Source of the DNA: Gnetum montanum
Lineage: Eukaryota > Streptophyta > Gnetopsida > Gnetales > Gnetaceae
NCBI GenBank assembly: GCA_015680685.1
Contig: MNCI01025089.1
Coordinates: forward strand, 1 to 64,000
Reading direction: 5' to 3'
Length of the DNA stretch: 64,000 bases
Shown here: in pieces, positions 24,892 through 35,529 of the stretch
Position numbering within the stretch: the first letter of the stretch is position 1
Layout of the letters: every line of letters begins with the position of its first letter
Notes under the pieces: model-generated
What the model was told of the DNA's origin: nothing
The model's database searches: none
Seen by the model: only the letters and a program-made list of their open reading frames with translations
Position numbers and translations under genes: made by a program

Positions 24892-25382
24892 TGTTGGAAA
24901 CAGCAAACTGTGAAGTGGTAGATCACAGTAATGAATTAGCAATTGCTTATTCATGAACTCCACTTTCTACACTTTCCATTTCTATCGTTGGATGATTTTG
25001 GAATTTTTCCTAAAAATAACATAAGACTTTTGTGAAGTTCTATCTTAGTTAATTTTCAGATGTTTCTAATTTTGTAACCCAGATGTGGCTATTTAAGTCT
25101 ATCCTGGGATCTGTCATAAACAGCATGAGAAAGACAAGAGTGGGAGAATTCTCACATGGCATGAGAGAGAGGTTTCTTCTTGTTCTCTCCATGTGATGAA
25201 GAGAGAACCCGGTTATTTCCACATTGCATGAGAGAGAGGTTTATTCTTGTTCTCTCCGTGTGATGAAGAGAGATGCTTGTTCTTTCCATCGCTCATAATA
25301 AGATTATTTTCTGCAATTATCTTTGGTTCAATTGCTCTTTATTTTCATCTCATTTCATATTTCGCTGCCAGATCTGCTAACA
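24892..25382 (+). repeat. Left LTR of the chimeric element
   Basis: Starts TGTTGGAAACAGC and ends AGATCTGCTAACA, 491 bases. A TATA-like TATTTAA lies at 25090-25096. Downstream are two copies of a unit of about 65-70 bases containing GCATGAGAGAGAGGTTT and TCTCTCC(A/G)TGTGATGAAGAG. The right LTR has three copies. Confidence 0.85.
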
Positions 25383-25383
25383 G

Positions 25384-25395
25384 TGGTATCGGAGC
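25384..25395 (+). promoter_or_regulatory. Primer-binding site (initiator tRNA-Met type)
   Basis: TGGTATCGGAGC starts one base after the left LTR. It matches the usual plant copia site TGGTATCAGAGC except at one position. In the family this pairs with the 3' end of tRNA-Met to start reverse transcription. Confidence 0.85.
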
Positions 25396-25450
25396 ATCCA
25401 GGTTCATAGTCCGTGGAAGTGTTGCAGACTGTGTATACAAATTTTTCAAA

Positions 25451-25879
25451 ATGGTTGGCAAATACGAAATAGAGAAGTTCAATGGAAGCAACTTCACATT
25501 GTGGAATGAAAAGAAGAGTAATGAAAAGAAGGCAAAAAAGGTTGCTGCAAATCTGTGCATGCTTATGGGGAACACACATCAAGTGGGAGAGTCTTCTGTT
25601 GCATCAACTACTTTAGGAAAAGAATCAACGATGTTGTGGCATCGAAACCTTGGTTATATGTCAGAACAAGGTTTGCAGATTCTCTCTGATCAGAAACTAC
25701 TTCCTGGGCTCAATTCGGTATATTTACCATTTTGTGAGCATTGTGTTACTACTAAGCAACACAGATTTAAGTTTCACACATCAGAAGCGGCAGAGGAGGA
25801 CGTAGATGCAAACGATGAAGAGCTGAGGACTGCCCCTGCAGGCACGACCAGCGATGAAAACGGAAATGGCCAAGGCTAG
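25451..25879 (+). CDS. Internally deleted copia Gag/GAG-pre-integrase fusion, 142 aa
   Basis: The ORF opens with MVGKYEIEKFNGSNFTLW, the classic start of copia Gag. After about 30 residues it jumps to the GAG-pre-integrase domain: STMLWHRNLGYMSEQGLQIL, then FCEHCVTTKQHRFKF with its Cys/His metal ligands. The zinc knuckle and protease between them are deleted. The last 30 residues (DVDANDEELRTAPAG...) are acidic and probably belong to the captured host segment. I start it at 25451 and not at the upstream ATG at 25247, because the latter lies in the LTR. Frames are open without a stop, which suggests recent insertion. A function for this fusion is doubtful. Confidence 0.7.
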   Translation: MVGKYEIEKFNGSNFTLWNEKKSNEKKAKKVAANLCMLMGNTHQVGESSVASTTLGKESTMLWHRNLGYMSEQGLQILSDQKLLPGLNSVYLPFCEHCVTTKQHRFKFHTSEAAEEDVDANDEELRTAPAGTTSDENGNGQG

Positions 25880-25888
25880 TCTGCGGGC

Positions 25889-26524
25889 GTGTTCCTGGAG
25901 GTGGAGGCCCAGTTCTGGGTGCTGGGCGCTGTGCATGCGGGGCCATGCTCGTGTGCCGCAGCGGAGGTCCTAGACAATTACAGGACCGTCATGGGTTTCA
26001 TCGAGATTGGTGAGTATGGGCATGGCTGGGCACTCGCGGAGAAGCTGAAGCTTCGTTGCGTCGAGCGGTTCAAGGAAGGCGAGCTTGGGCTCGAGCAGCT
26101 TGCCCTAGTGGACTGCATCAACGAGTTACTGACGAATTCCCGGGTCCGGGCAGTGTGCCAGATTAATCTGTCCATCTTCAAAATGTTGCCGGATTGGTGG
26201 GCGATCGGGCAGATGTTTCCGCTGATGCCGATCCAGCTACTGAACGAGCAGCCGACGGTGCAGGCGGTGTTGTCGAACCTTACCTGCAACAGCAATGGGA
26301 AGCGCATGCAGATCAGAGCCATGGAAACAGTAGCAGCGGCAGGATTTTGGCGACGAGGTTTCCAAGGGCTTGTTTGGTGGTTTTCTGTGGTGGAGTGGTA
26401 TTCTGGCAAGTTGGTGGAAGGGCAAGGCCATCTGGTCCACCGCTGGTACCACCTCTGCTTGCAGAGGGACAAAAGAAGAACGTTTCTCTCAGTGTCACCG
26501 CTCAACATAAGCAACAATGAATGA
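25889..26524 (+). pseudogene. Captured arginine decarboxylase fragment (transduplicated host gene)
   Basis: Roughly the first 140 codons match the C-terminal half of plant arginine decarboxylase, the PLP enzyme that makes agmatine from arginine at the start of polyamine synthesis. Diagnostic blocks in order are ALAEKLKLRCVERFKEGELG, LEQLALVDCINELL, INLSIFKMLPDWWAIGQMFP, then MPIQLLNEQPTVQAVLSNLT and CNSNGK (the family's SDLTCDSDGK region). After about codon 145 the similarity stops, and the remaining codons to the TGA at 26522-26524 are not recognised. The segment is much richer in GC than its surroundings and has no introns, so it was probably taken up as RNA. It is unlikely to be active because the catalytic N-terminal half is absent. 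Confidence 0.75.
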
Positions 26525-26567
26525 CAAGGTAGAAAGGATGGTGTGGAGATATGATTGATCCTCAATC

Positions 26568-26587
26568 AAAATCTCCAAGTGAGAGAT
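26568..26587 (+). promoter_or_regulatory. Polypurine tract of the chimeric element
   Basis: The sequence aaaatctccaagtgagagat directly before the right LTR is the type of tract found in plant copia elements (usually ...CCAAGTGGGAGAT). It would prime plus-strand DNA synthesis. Confidence 0.75.
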
Positions 26588-27199
26588 TGTTGGAAACAGC
26601 AAACTGTGAAGTGGTAGATCATAGTAATGAATTAGCAATTGCTTATTCATGAACTCCACTTTCCACACTTTCCATTTCTATCGTTGGATGATTTTGGAAT
26701 TTTTCCTAAAAATAACATAAGACTTTTGTGAAGTTCTATCTTAGTTAATTTTTAGACGTTTCTAATTTTGTAACACAGATGTGGCTATTTAAGTCTGTCC
26801 TGGGATCTGTCATAAACAACATGAGAAAGACAAGAGTGGGAGAATTCTCACATTGCATGAGAAAGAGGTTTCTTCTTGTTCTCTCCATATGATGAAGAGA
26901 GAACACGGTTATTTCCACATTGCATGAGAGAGAGGTTTATTCTTGTTCTCTCCGTGTGATGAAGAGAGATGCTTGTTCTTTCCACATTGCATGAGAGAGA
27001 GGTTTATTCTTGTTCTCTCCGTGTGATGAAGAGAGATGCTTGTTCTTTCCATCGCTCATAATAGTCTTAGTTAATTTTTAGAAAAAATTCCAAAATCATC
27101 CAACAATAGAAATGGAAAGTGTCGAAAGTGGAGTTCATGAATAAGCAATTGCTAATTCATTACTGTGATCTACCACTTCACAGTTTGCTGTTTCCAACA
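26588..27199 (+). repeat. Right LTR of the chimeric element, rearranged end
   Basis: It begins like the left LTR at 26588 and stays collinear to about 27062, with three instead of two copies of the internal repeat. The expected end (the GATCTGCTAACA part) is absent. Instead about 130 bases (about 27070-27199) are the reverse complement of the LTR's own start, ending TTTCCAACA. The element therefore ends at both sides in the same U3 terminus. Confidence 0.8.
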
Positions 27200-27204
27200 C
27201 AACC

Positions 27205-29140
27205 ATCCGTCCTTTGTTAGCAACTTGGCCCTGCTTAACATCGAATCCTCAGGAACCTCTTATAGATGTCCATAGGAAATCTCGACATCTTCATTAAACA
27301 AGATCGGATCACTTTGGCGTGCACATTACAATCGGTTAAGTTTAAATGGCATAAACAAATATGGACTGTCGTGAGCAATTTAGCGGTAAGATTTTATGTG
27401 TACATAGTTGAAATTAGAGAAGCAATTCTTACCCGTGGGCCATTTTATTAATTCTTTTGAATTATGACTTCAAATTTTCCTTATTTTCTAAAAATCTTTT
27501 TAATTTCAACTTTATGAGCTGCTGCATGTTTTTATTTATTTTTCAAAAACGCATCTACCGCAGATTTTCACATCTGACGTAGATATCATTTTTGTTAAAA
27601 GAAATCATTTAAATATTAACTTTTTATCTTCATTATATTCATTTCTACAATTACCGATTGCTGTTTTGGTTTCTCAACGAATGAGTGATTAGTGTCACCT
27701 ACATTGTTTTCTTTAAAACCAGGTAAAAATCCCATTCACAACTCTGACATGGTATTAATGCGTCTCACGCATCTTACGTGGTTGCCTTTAATTTCTTCAA
27801 CTAAAACAAGGTTGAGTCTTATTATCTTCTTCTATACATCCATACATCATTCATTTTAATTAAAAGATGTAAAAATAACATTCTCTTTTAAAAATCTAAC
27901 ACATTAAACGTTTTCATCCGCTTACTATTTCTTACGTATAGTTTTTAGCCTTTGTTCAAGAGTTTTTAGCATTCTTGTGCCTCACACAAGATTTGAGTTT
28001 GATTTTTCAAAAGTAACAATAAATTTTCAGAATAACAGATAAATGTTAAAATTTGAGTTTTTTTTCTTTTACTTTAATGAAAATATGTAGGATTCATGGA
28101 CAAGTTTATGACTCCATAAATAGATTCATTTTTATTTTTTTTCTATTTATTTATTCTGAATTAGTGCACCTAAGACTCATCCAATCTTTTCCTTATAAAG
28201 ACAAACTAGATTCTCTTTCTTTCTTTGTTTATTCAACACTATTATATATAAAATTCATATGGTTTTTTATACAAAGAAATAGACAACTTGCAAAATGAAA
28301 TCTCACTTAGTAGCATACTAAAAAATTGTAAGATTGGAGTTAGGGCTAGAGTTCATCATTTTAAGGATATTTAGCAAAACATAACTTGTTAATAAATATC
28401 TACTTACATAGATAAAGATGTTTGAATTGTTACCTTTTCATTTACCAATCACCAATCTAGAGGGAGGGTACTAAGATTTCTATAAAATAAAATCCATAAA
28501 TAAAATCCATGCTGCAAACCATAAGTAGAAAAGTTCAAACTCAAGTTTGAATGCTGTGAACTCCAAGAAAAAAATTTAAGGTTCTTTTTCATGTTAAATC
28601 CGATGAATCATGTATAAACGCGGGAAAGTTTAGTTTAAGATGTGTCATATATAAGTTGGAATGATGACTCATTGATAAATTTCAAGCAAAAAGAAAAATA
28701 TAATAAACATAGTTTTACGTGTGGCAAACTGATGTGACACATCAGTAATAAAAGATGTTAAAAACTAACAATGTTAGACATGCGAATGGCATTAATACTC
28801 TCTTTTGGAAGAAATAATATTCTACCCTAATTTCACATCACATCAGTAATGGAGAAAGTTAAAACGTAAAAGATAACAGTGTCAAACTTCTTCGATGGCA
28901 TTAATACCATTTTTTTGGAAGAAACTAATGTATTCCATAAGTTTCAGATAAGAGGATAAACTGATCACTAGAAGCATACGATCTGTGAAAAATCAAATCA
29001 AAGGCGCACTAATTAATAAGCGTGTCCTTGTGACAGCTGGAGCGCAAAACAAATGCAGTCAATAATGGCGAAAGACACGAGCAGAAAAATTCAATTTAAA
29101 CAGTCTCTGTGTGAGTTTCAAACATTTACACATAACATCC
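27205..29140. other. AT-rich spacer (unit 2), no gene recognised
   Basis: Counterpart of about 10290-12300. It contains only small chance ORFs. Confidence 0.5.
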
Positions 29141-29446
29141 ATGGCTACAGGGGAAGGTGGGATTGTAGCGATAAACATTGTCGAAGAATTGCTTGCATTG
29201 GACAGGCAGGAAAGCAGAGACATGGAGGAGCGTCACCGGTGTATTGTGAGGGTGCTGAAGTTTCTGAAAAGGTAGACCACAGGCTCGTACTATGTTCCCG
29301 AGCTGGTTGGGCTGGGTTCATATCACCACCACCAATTCAAGTCCAACCACAACTTCAATCTCAGATCTCACAAACTCAAGGTCCTTGACAATGCTCTAAG
29401 GCGATCATTGGTGTATCTATCAGGCTTTGAGGCTGTGCACTGCTAG
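29141..29446 (+). pseudogene. DUF247 gene N-terminal remnant interrupted by copia (unit 2)
   Basis: This is the better-preserved counterpart of 12301-12606. It keeps an ATG start (MATGEGGIVAINIVEELL), the RHRCIVRVLKFLKR motif, an in-frame TAG, then YYVPELVGLGSYHHHQFKSN and SHKLKVLDNALRRS. It stops at TAG 29444-29446, at the edge of the copia LTR. The matching C-terminal end lies at 34888-35283. Confidence 0.7.
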
Positions 29447-31936
29447 CATGTGATAAGAAAAATAGAATAAAATAGGGGCAAACAAAGGCAAGTAAATTTC
29501 ATGTTTTTATTCAACTAATAATGGCTTTTAAATAGCCAAATATATCAACGGAAAATAGCAAATGAATCCTAATATGATGCAACTTCTATAACAGTTGACC
29601 CTTATAACAATCGACCCTTCAACTTCTAAAATGGCATTGTAATAGCCAACCGTTTAACTTCTGTAACGATCGACCTTTAAACTTCCATAACAGCAAACTT
29701 TTCAACTTCTGTAACAGTCGACTATTCAACTTCTAAAGAACAAAAATAGCAACCGAATCCCTAAAGATAGTTCCTAAAGACCAGGACACACAAAAAAACA
29801 TGTTTAACAATTAAACACATTTACATGTTTAACAATTAAACACATTTAAGACCCTATGGTAAATTGAAAGTTTGCAAACTATTAGTTTAACAAAAATCAT
29901 TCAATATGCAACTCTAAGTTGCTTTTTTAGCCTTTGGAATGTTGATAACTTGAAGGGTTTGGTTAAAATATAAGTGAGTTGATTTTAGTCTTACAAAACA
30001 TCAAATTAATAACACCATCATTGCATAGAACATGCAAGAAGTCAAATCTCACATCAGTATGCTTACTTCTTCCATGTAGCACAGGATTTTTAGATAACTT
30101 TATGGTGGAATTGTTGTCACAAAAAATTGTAATAGCCCCCTCTTGCTTGAAATATAGCTCATTAAGAATTTTTTTGAGCCAAATAGTTTGACAATCACGA
30201 GATGGTGTAGCAACAAATTTAGCCTTTGTGTTTGACAATGTGATAATTGATTATTTCTTGGGTGACCATGAAATAGCCTCTATGCCCATCCTCAAAACAT
30301 ATCTCGTAGTGCTCTTCCTATCATATTGATCTCTTACATAATCACTATGTGTAAATCCCAAAAAATCAAATTTCTCATTATTGATGGGTAAATTTTGGAC
30401 ACACCAACACGTGGAAGGCTATGTGATATTTTAAAACAATAGACCAAAGAAAAAATAATTGAGAATTTAAATTGAATATCTTTGCAATTCACGAGTAAAA
30501 TAACTAATTAAAAAAATCAAATTTTTCCTAATCTTGTTGCTACTGCCTGTTCAATATTGGTCCATTGGGAACATTGCCACAACATTGCCCGTAATGGCAG
30601 ATGAGAGAGAAGAAACATGACTATTAATAACACCTTTCATTTTCATGTCTCCGTGCATGAGAGAAAACAAAACTGTAGAAGTCGCCAACCATGCTTATGT
30701 GGCCATCGTCGCTGTTAATCATCGTCCATTGTGCCATCCACCACTTTTTGCTATGGAAGAGAGAGAGTGTGTGATGGGTATCGGCCAGATTGTCTCTCCA
30801 CTAGTTTTGGAATTTTTCAGTAATTTTGTTTTTCAATGTTGACCAGTGTGTTAATGACAGAAAACACACCAATCAAGAAACCATGCAATTCTATTGCTAA
30901 GACTCCATAGCATGCATTATATCAGGTATGGTTGTAGTCAAATACATTAGACTCCCAGGAATTTACTTCTAAAGTATAGCCTCCACCATGCTTTCTTTAG
31001 GATCTTTGTTTAACCTCAAGCCAATCTCAATTGGAGTGCTTATAGGATTACAATCCTTCATCTTAAACCTCTCCAAAATATCTCTAACATGCTTCTTTTG
31101 AGAAATAAAGATTCCAATGGGGGATTGCACTACTTCCATGCCAAGATAGTAATGTGTTTTTCTAAGATTAGTCATTTCAAACTCATCCATCATTGACTTC
31201 TTAAATTTTCCAAATGAATCATTATCATTCCTAGTGAAAATAAGATCATTAACATATAAATATACAATGAGCAATTTTCTTCCATCAATCTTTGTAAAAA
31301 GTGTATGCTCATATGGACATTTTTTCAATCCCTTGTTAGAAAAATAGTTATTTATACAACTATACCAAGCTCTTGGAGCTTGTTATAGTCCATAAAAGCC
31401 TTTTTATAATTTATAGACCTTGTGCTCACTACCAAGCTTTACAAAACTAGGGGGCTGATCAATAAATACCTATTCCTCCAAGTCTCCATGCAAGAATGCA
31501 GATTGGATATCAATTTGGAAGATAGGCCATGAATTTTATGCTACCAATGCAATCACCAATTTGATTGTATCATGCCTTGCAACAGAAGCAAAGAATTCCT
31601 TATAGTTAAACCCATATTCTTTCTTGTATTCCTTAGCTACCAATCATGCCTTATACTTGTCAACTTCAATCTCATTTAGTTTTATTTTGAAGACCCACTT
31701 CATACCAATGGTTTTGTGCCCTTTTGGAAGATCAACCAATTCCCAAGTACCATTTCTCTCAATGGCTTTAATTTCATCCTCCATTTCCTTTCTTCATTTT
31801 GATTCTTTAATAGCACTTTCAAAAGCTGTGGGATCACAATATGCAAAAAAAGTCATGAAATTGGTCAATCCCAATTACCTCATAATCCATCATCCATAAG
31901 GGTCTTTTTTGAATATGATGAGATTCAATTGCTACT

Positions 31937-32795
31937 NNNNNNNNNNNNNNNNNNNNNNNNNNNNNNNNNNNNNNNNNNNNNNNNNNNNNNNNNNNNNNNN
32001 NNNNNNNNNNNNNNNNNNNNNNNNNNNNNNNNNNNNNNNNNNNNNNNNNNNNNNNNNNNNNNNNNNNNNNNNNNNNNNNNNNNNNNNNNNNNNNNNNNNN
32101 NNNNNNNNNNNNNNNNNNNNNNNNNNNNNNNNNNNNNNNNNNNNNNNNNNNNNNNNNNNNNNNNNNNNNNNNNNNNNNNNNNNNNNNNNNNNNNNNNNNN
32201 NNNNNNNNNNNNNNNNNNNNNNNNNNNNNNNNNNNNNNNNNNNNNNNNNNNNNNNNNNNNNNNNNNNNNNNNNNNNNNNNNNNNNNNNNNNNNNNNNNNN
32301 NNNNNNNNNNNNNNNNNNNNNNNNNNNNNNNNNNNNNNNNNNNNNNNNNNNNNNNNNNNNNNNNNNNNNNNNNNNNNNNNNNNNNNNNNNNNNNNNNNNN
32401 NNNNNNNNNNNNNNNNNNNNNNNNNNNNNNNNNNNNNNNNNNNNNNNNNNNNNNNNNNNNNNNNNNNNNNNNNNNNNNNNNNNNNNNNNNNNNNNNNNNN
32501 NNNNNNNNNNNNNNNNNNNNNNNNNNNNNNNNNNNNNNNNNNNNNNNNNNNNNNNNNNNNNNNNNNNNNNNNNNNNNNNNNNNNNNNNNNNNNNNNNNNN
32601 NNNNNNNNNNNNNNNNNNNNNNNNNNNNNNNNNNNNNNNNNNNNNNNNNNNNNNNNNNNNNNNNNNNNNNNNNNNNNNNNNNNNNNNNNNNNNNNNNNNN
32701 NNNNNNNNNNNNNNNNNNNNNNNNNNNNNNNNNNNNNNNNNNNNNNNNNNNNNNNNNNNNNNNNNNNNNNNNNNNNNNNNNNNNNNNNNNNNNNN
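31937..32795. other. Assembly gap (run of N)
   Basis: 859 undetermined bases. From unit 1 this position should hold about 1.4 kb of copia integrase and protease coding sequence (about 16660-17985), so the gap length may be wrong or a deletion may hide in it. Confidence 0.98.
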
Positions 32796-33317
32796 ATGAC
32801 TGTTGCAGCTAGTATCCACATACCATACATCTAATTAAGACTCTCAGTTGGCTTGAACCACCATCAACAAGGTCTCAAACTCCTTCTCTTCTACAAAATT
32901 TGACTTCTCTTCTTTGTGATTAGGTAGTTTAGTGTAGCCTTTAGAATGATAGTGTTTGTATTTATGACATCTAAAGCATTCCACCTTAGATTTGTCAACT
33001 TCTCTTTTGCCTTTGCCTTGAAACTTATCACCATCCCCTTTGAAATTTTTTCTACCATCTCTATTATCTCGATTTCCTCTTCCTCTACCTCTACTTCTAC
33101 CTCGTCCTCTTAAGGAATAAGTAAAAGTAGAAGCCTTCAAAGCTTTCTCTTTAGAAGTTGAATTTCAATTCATCTTTTGTTCATGGACTAACAAAGAACT
33201 TTAAAGTTCATCGAGGGAAAGTGCATCAACATTTTTGGATTCTTCAATTGAACAAACAACATAATCGAACCTAGGGAATAAGGAATGCAATATCTTCTCA
33301 ACAATAATCACATCCTC

Positions 33318-34101
33318 GACCACTCATCATTGGTGCCATTGCCAGGGATGGTGTTTGGTTGGCTGATCCTTCACAATGCCCTTCAAGTCCGAATGTTCCT
33401 GCAGGGCAGAGGCCTGTGGATCAGTCCACATTGCCCCCTGTGCAATCATACTGCTGAGACACTGCAGCATTTCATGCAGGAGTGTCCTATCACCCGTCAA
33501 TTTTGGCACACATGTGGGTTGCACCCCATCAAGATTTCCGGTAACTTGCCGACCCTCACCGTGCTTAGGATTCTGTGGAAAGCCCGAAATGATTCCGTCT
33601 TCAAAGACGTGGCATGCCCCCCCTGGCGACGTTATGTGCCAGATTGAGGAAGCTTTGGAAGGAGCTTATGATCGCGAGGAGCGGGGGCACCTATATGGAC
33701 TGGCCCAGAAGGGCCGGGGACCCTGTGCGGGGTGCTCACCCTCTACGACTGAGGGGACCAGCGGTAGACAGAGCCATATCCCGGAGGGGTCGGCAGCGGG
33801 CGCCTCGGGGTGGGCACGTGGCAATCCATTTACCTTGGGGGCAGACACGATGCAGAACACCCAATACCCAGACGCTGATTAGGATCAACATCGTCCAAGG
33901 ACGCCTCAGGTGAAGGACCCACCGGATACCACGTCCAGCAACCCGAAGACTACGACATCAACCCCTCATCCTCAACCAGCACAACGCTGGTTTGAGGGCA
34001 TCCTTCAGAATTGCAGGATGGGAATCGCCCAGTTGATCACAGAGAATCGGCGCCGCCTCGCTGCGGGGTTGGCTGTGCATGAACAAGTTGGCTTGCAATA
34101 G
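33318..34101 (+). pseudogene. LINE ORF2 C-terminal end (zf-RVT domain), partial
   Basis: The frame ending at 33647 gives FGWLILHNALQVRMFL, then SPHCPLCNHTAETLQHFMQE and CPITRQFW. This is the zinc-binding zf-RVT module found behind plant LINE reverse transcriptases (C-x2-C, H, C ligands visible). After a frameshift the tail continues as LWKELMIARSGGTYMDWPRR. A further frame (33910-34101) ends at a TAG and may be the original stop. The endonuclease and polymerase parts are absent through 5' truncation. Confidence 0.75.
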
Positions 34102-34387
34102 CCCGGCGGGTAGTTGTTTCTGCCAGCTCCTGCTAGTGCTGCAGGATCGGCTTTTGTTGTTGTTTTCAGTCTCCGTGTTTTTAGCTAGCCGTGCTTCTTC
34201 CCTGGCCCCTAGATTATGCCCTCGGGGACGTGGGATCATGCGTTGAGTGCTGGGTGGTGTGTGGTCCGTCCCTTTCCGTCATGGGGGCTCTTGTTGTGGG
34301 GCCACGGTTACTGGCCCGCGCTACATTGCAGGCGTAGCTCATCCCTCCCCCCCCTTTTTTGGAATAGATTTCGCTCGACCTTTTCCT
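34102..34387 (+). other. 3' untranslated region of the inserted LINE
   Basis: GC-rich, non-coding sequence between the last ORF2 stop and the poly(A) run. It ends in a pyrimidine tract (cccccccctttttt, about 34351-34364) and tttcctaaa. Confidence 0.6.
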
Positions 34388-34887
34388 AAAAAAAAAAGCA
34401 ATAATCACATCCTCCATTTTTAAACCATGAAATTACATGTTGTTCTTGCATAATAGCTAGTAATAGACTCCTCATATTTCATCTATAGAGTTTCAAAATC
34501 CCTTCTCAAGGCTTGAAGCTATGTGCACTTTACTCTCACATACCCATGATATTTCTTTTTCATAAAATCTCAAATATTCTTGGAAGTTTCTTTGCTAAGA
34601 ATAGTCTCCAGGATAGAACAATCAATTGCTTGAAATAAATAATTATTTGCCTTTAAATCTTTTAGCTTTAGTCCCTCTAACTTCTTTCTTTGTTCATTTG
34701 TGAGTCCACCCTTAGCTGCGGGTGCTACTACACCATCTTTAACAACTTGCTAGTACTTCTTAGACTACAAAATAATTTCTATCAACATACTCCAATGGTC
34801 ATAATGACCATCAAAATGTGGGATGGCATGTTGTACAAAATTTGCAGAGACCATTGATGCACTAATGTGCTTTTCTCTTGAGACAGT

Positions 34888-35283
34888 TCTGATGCGATGA
34901 TAAGAAAGGTGATGGAGTTTGAGGAGTGTTGCCTAAAATCTGGCCAACGCTTCTTCAATAACTACACGTCGCTCATGAAGCATCTTATCCACACTGAGAA
35001 GGACGCAGCCATTCTGATCAAGTATGGTATTATACAAATTAGAAACTGGTCTTGAAAACGAGCAGAGCGTTGCAAAACTTTTCCACAGCCTCTCCATTTT
35101 TAATACGGTGGATAATGTGCTAGAGATCCGTAAGCATATTGTAAATAATGTAAGGAATTACTTCAAGAATTGTTCATTCAAACTCGTTTCTCAAAGCCAT
35201 GGCAAATCTTAGTAAGCATTGTTGCACTCATGCTACTTCTCTGTACCGTTCTTCAGACAATTTATTCTATGAAGTGCTGGTGA
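34888..35283 (+). pseudogene. DUF247 gene C-terminal remnant (copy 3)
   Basis: Third copy of the C-terminal end, with the same stop and frameshifts as at 4405 and 18980. It ends with the PWQIL...LLL hydrophobic helix and a TGA at 35281-35283. Confidence 0.75.
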
Positions 35284-35529
35284 ATTCACCGGCTATTAGC
35301 ATTATTCAAAAAGTACAAGTGTGTTTTTCTATTACTGTGAAGTATTTAAATATTTACCATTTCATGCATTTAAAAATGAAACCGAAACCCAAATTGACGT
35401 TTTATTACATCGGTAAAACCCAAAGATTTATTAGACAGAATTTATCTGTATCATGCAAATTAAATATTACCTTAATAAAGTGGCTGACAAATATTGGATA
35501 TCATTTGAAAAAATGATATAGACCTTTTG

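Larger units (their letters stand above)
24892..27199 (+). mobile_element. Chimeric Ty1/copia element carrying an arginine decarboxylase fragment
   Basis: The element is flanked by the 5-base duplication CAACC (24887-24891 and 27200-27204), and unit 1 has the empty site near 10289. It has a left LTR (24892-25382), a primer site TGGTATCGGAGC (25384-25395, one mismatch to the initiator-Met type), a 143-codon gag/pre-integrase fusion, a GC-rich captured host segment, a polypurine tract ending at 26587 and a right LTR from 26588. The right LTR lacks its normal end and closes with an inverted copy of the LTR start. No reverse transcriptase, RNase H or integrase is present, so it must have been moved by proteins of a related copia element. 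Confidence 0.9.
33318..34398 (+). mobile_element. 5'-truncated LINE (non-LTR) insertion with poly(A) tail
   Basis: The insertion lies within the copia gag. It is flanked by a perfect 16-base duplication, caataatcacatcctc (33302-33317 and 34399-34414), and unit 1 has a single uninterrupted site. It ends in a run of ten A (34388-34397). The 5' end starts inside the LINE's ORF2, as expected for incomplete target-primed reverse transcription. Base composition is strikingly GC-rich against the AT-rich host sequence, so it comes from a different LINE family than the decayed LINE of the array. Confidence 0.9.
29449..34854 (-). mobile_element. Ty1/copia retrotransposon, 5'-truncated (unit 2), with gap, deletion and LINE insertion
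   Basis: Second copy of the element at 12609-18946. The visible parts are the 3' LTR (about 29449-29850, with a 25-base tandem duplication at about 29799-29850), RNase H (29963-30470), part of the unidentified insert (about 30400-30900), reverse transcriptase (30910-31900; the YVND change is shared), an assembly gap, the gag end with its zinc knuckle (32844-33140) and the gag start (34854). About 1.7 kb present in unit 1 (14036-15728) is deleted at about 30899. A LINE is inserted in gag at 33318-34398. Confidence 0.85.

Noticed and set aside
25978-26565. 195-codon minus-strand ORF opposite the arginine decarboxylase fragment
   Set aside because: It is an antisense shadow caused by the GC-rich composition. 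The family motifs are all on the plus strand.
31909-32834. Four ORFs of about 300 codons in both orientations
   Set aside because: They consist almost entirely of N-encoded unknown residues across the assembly gap.
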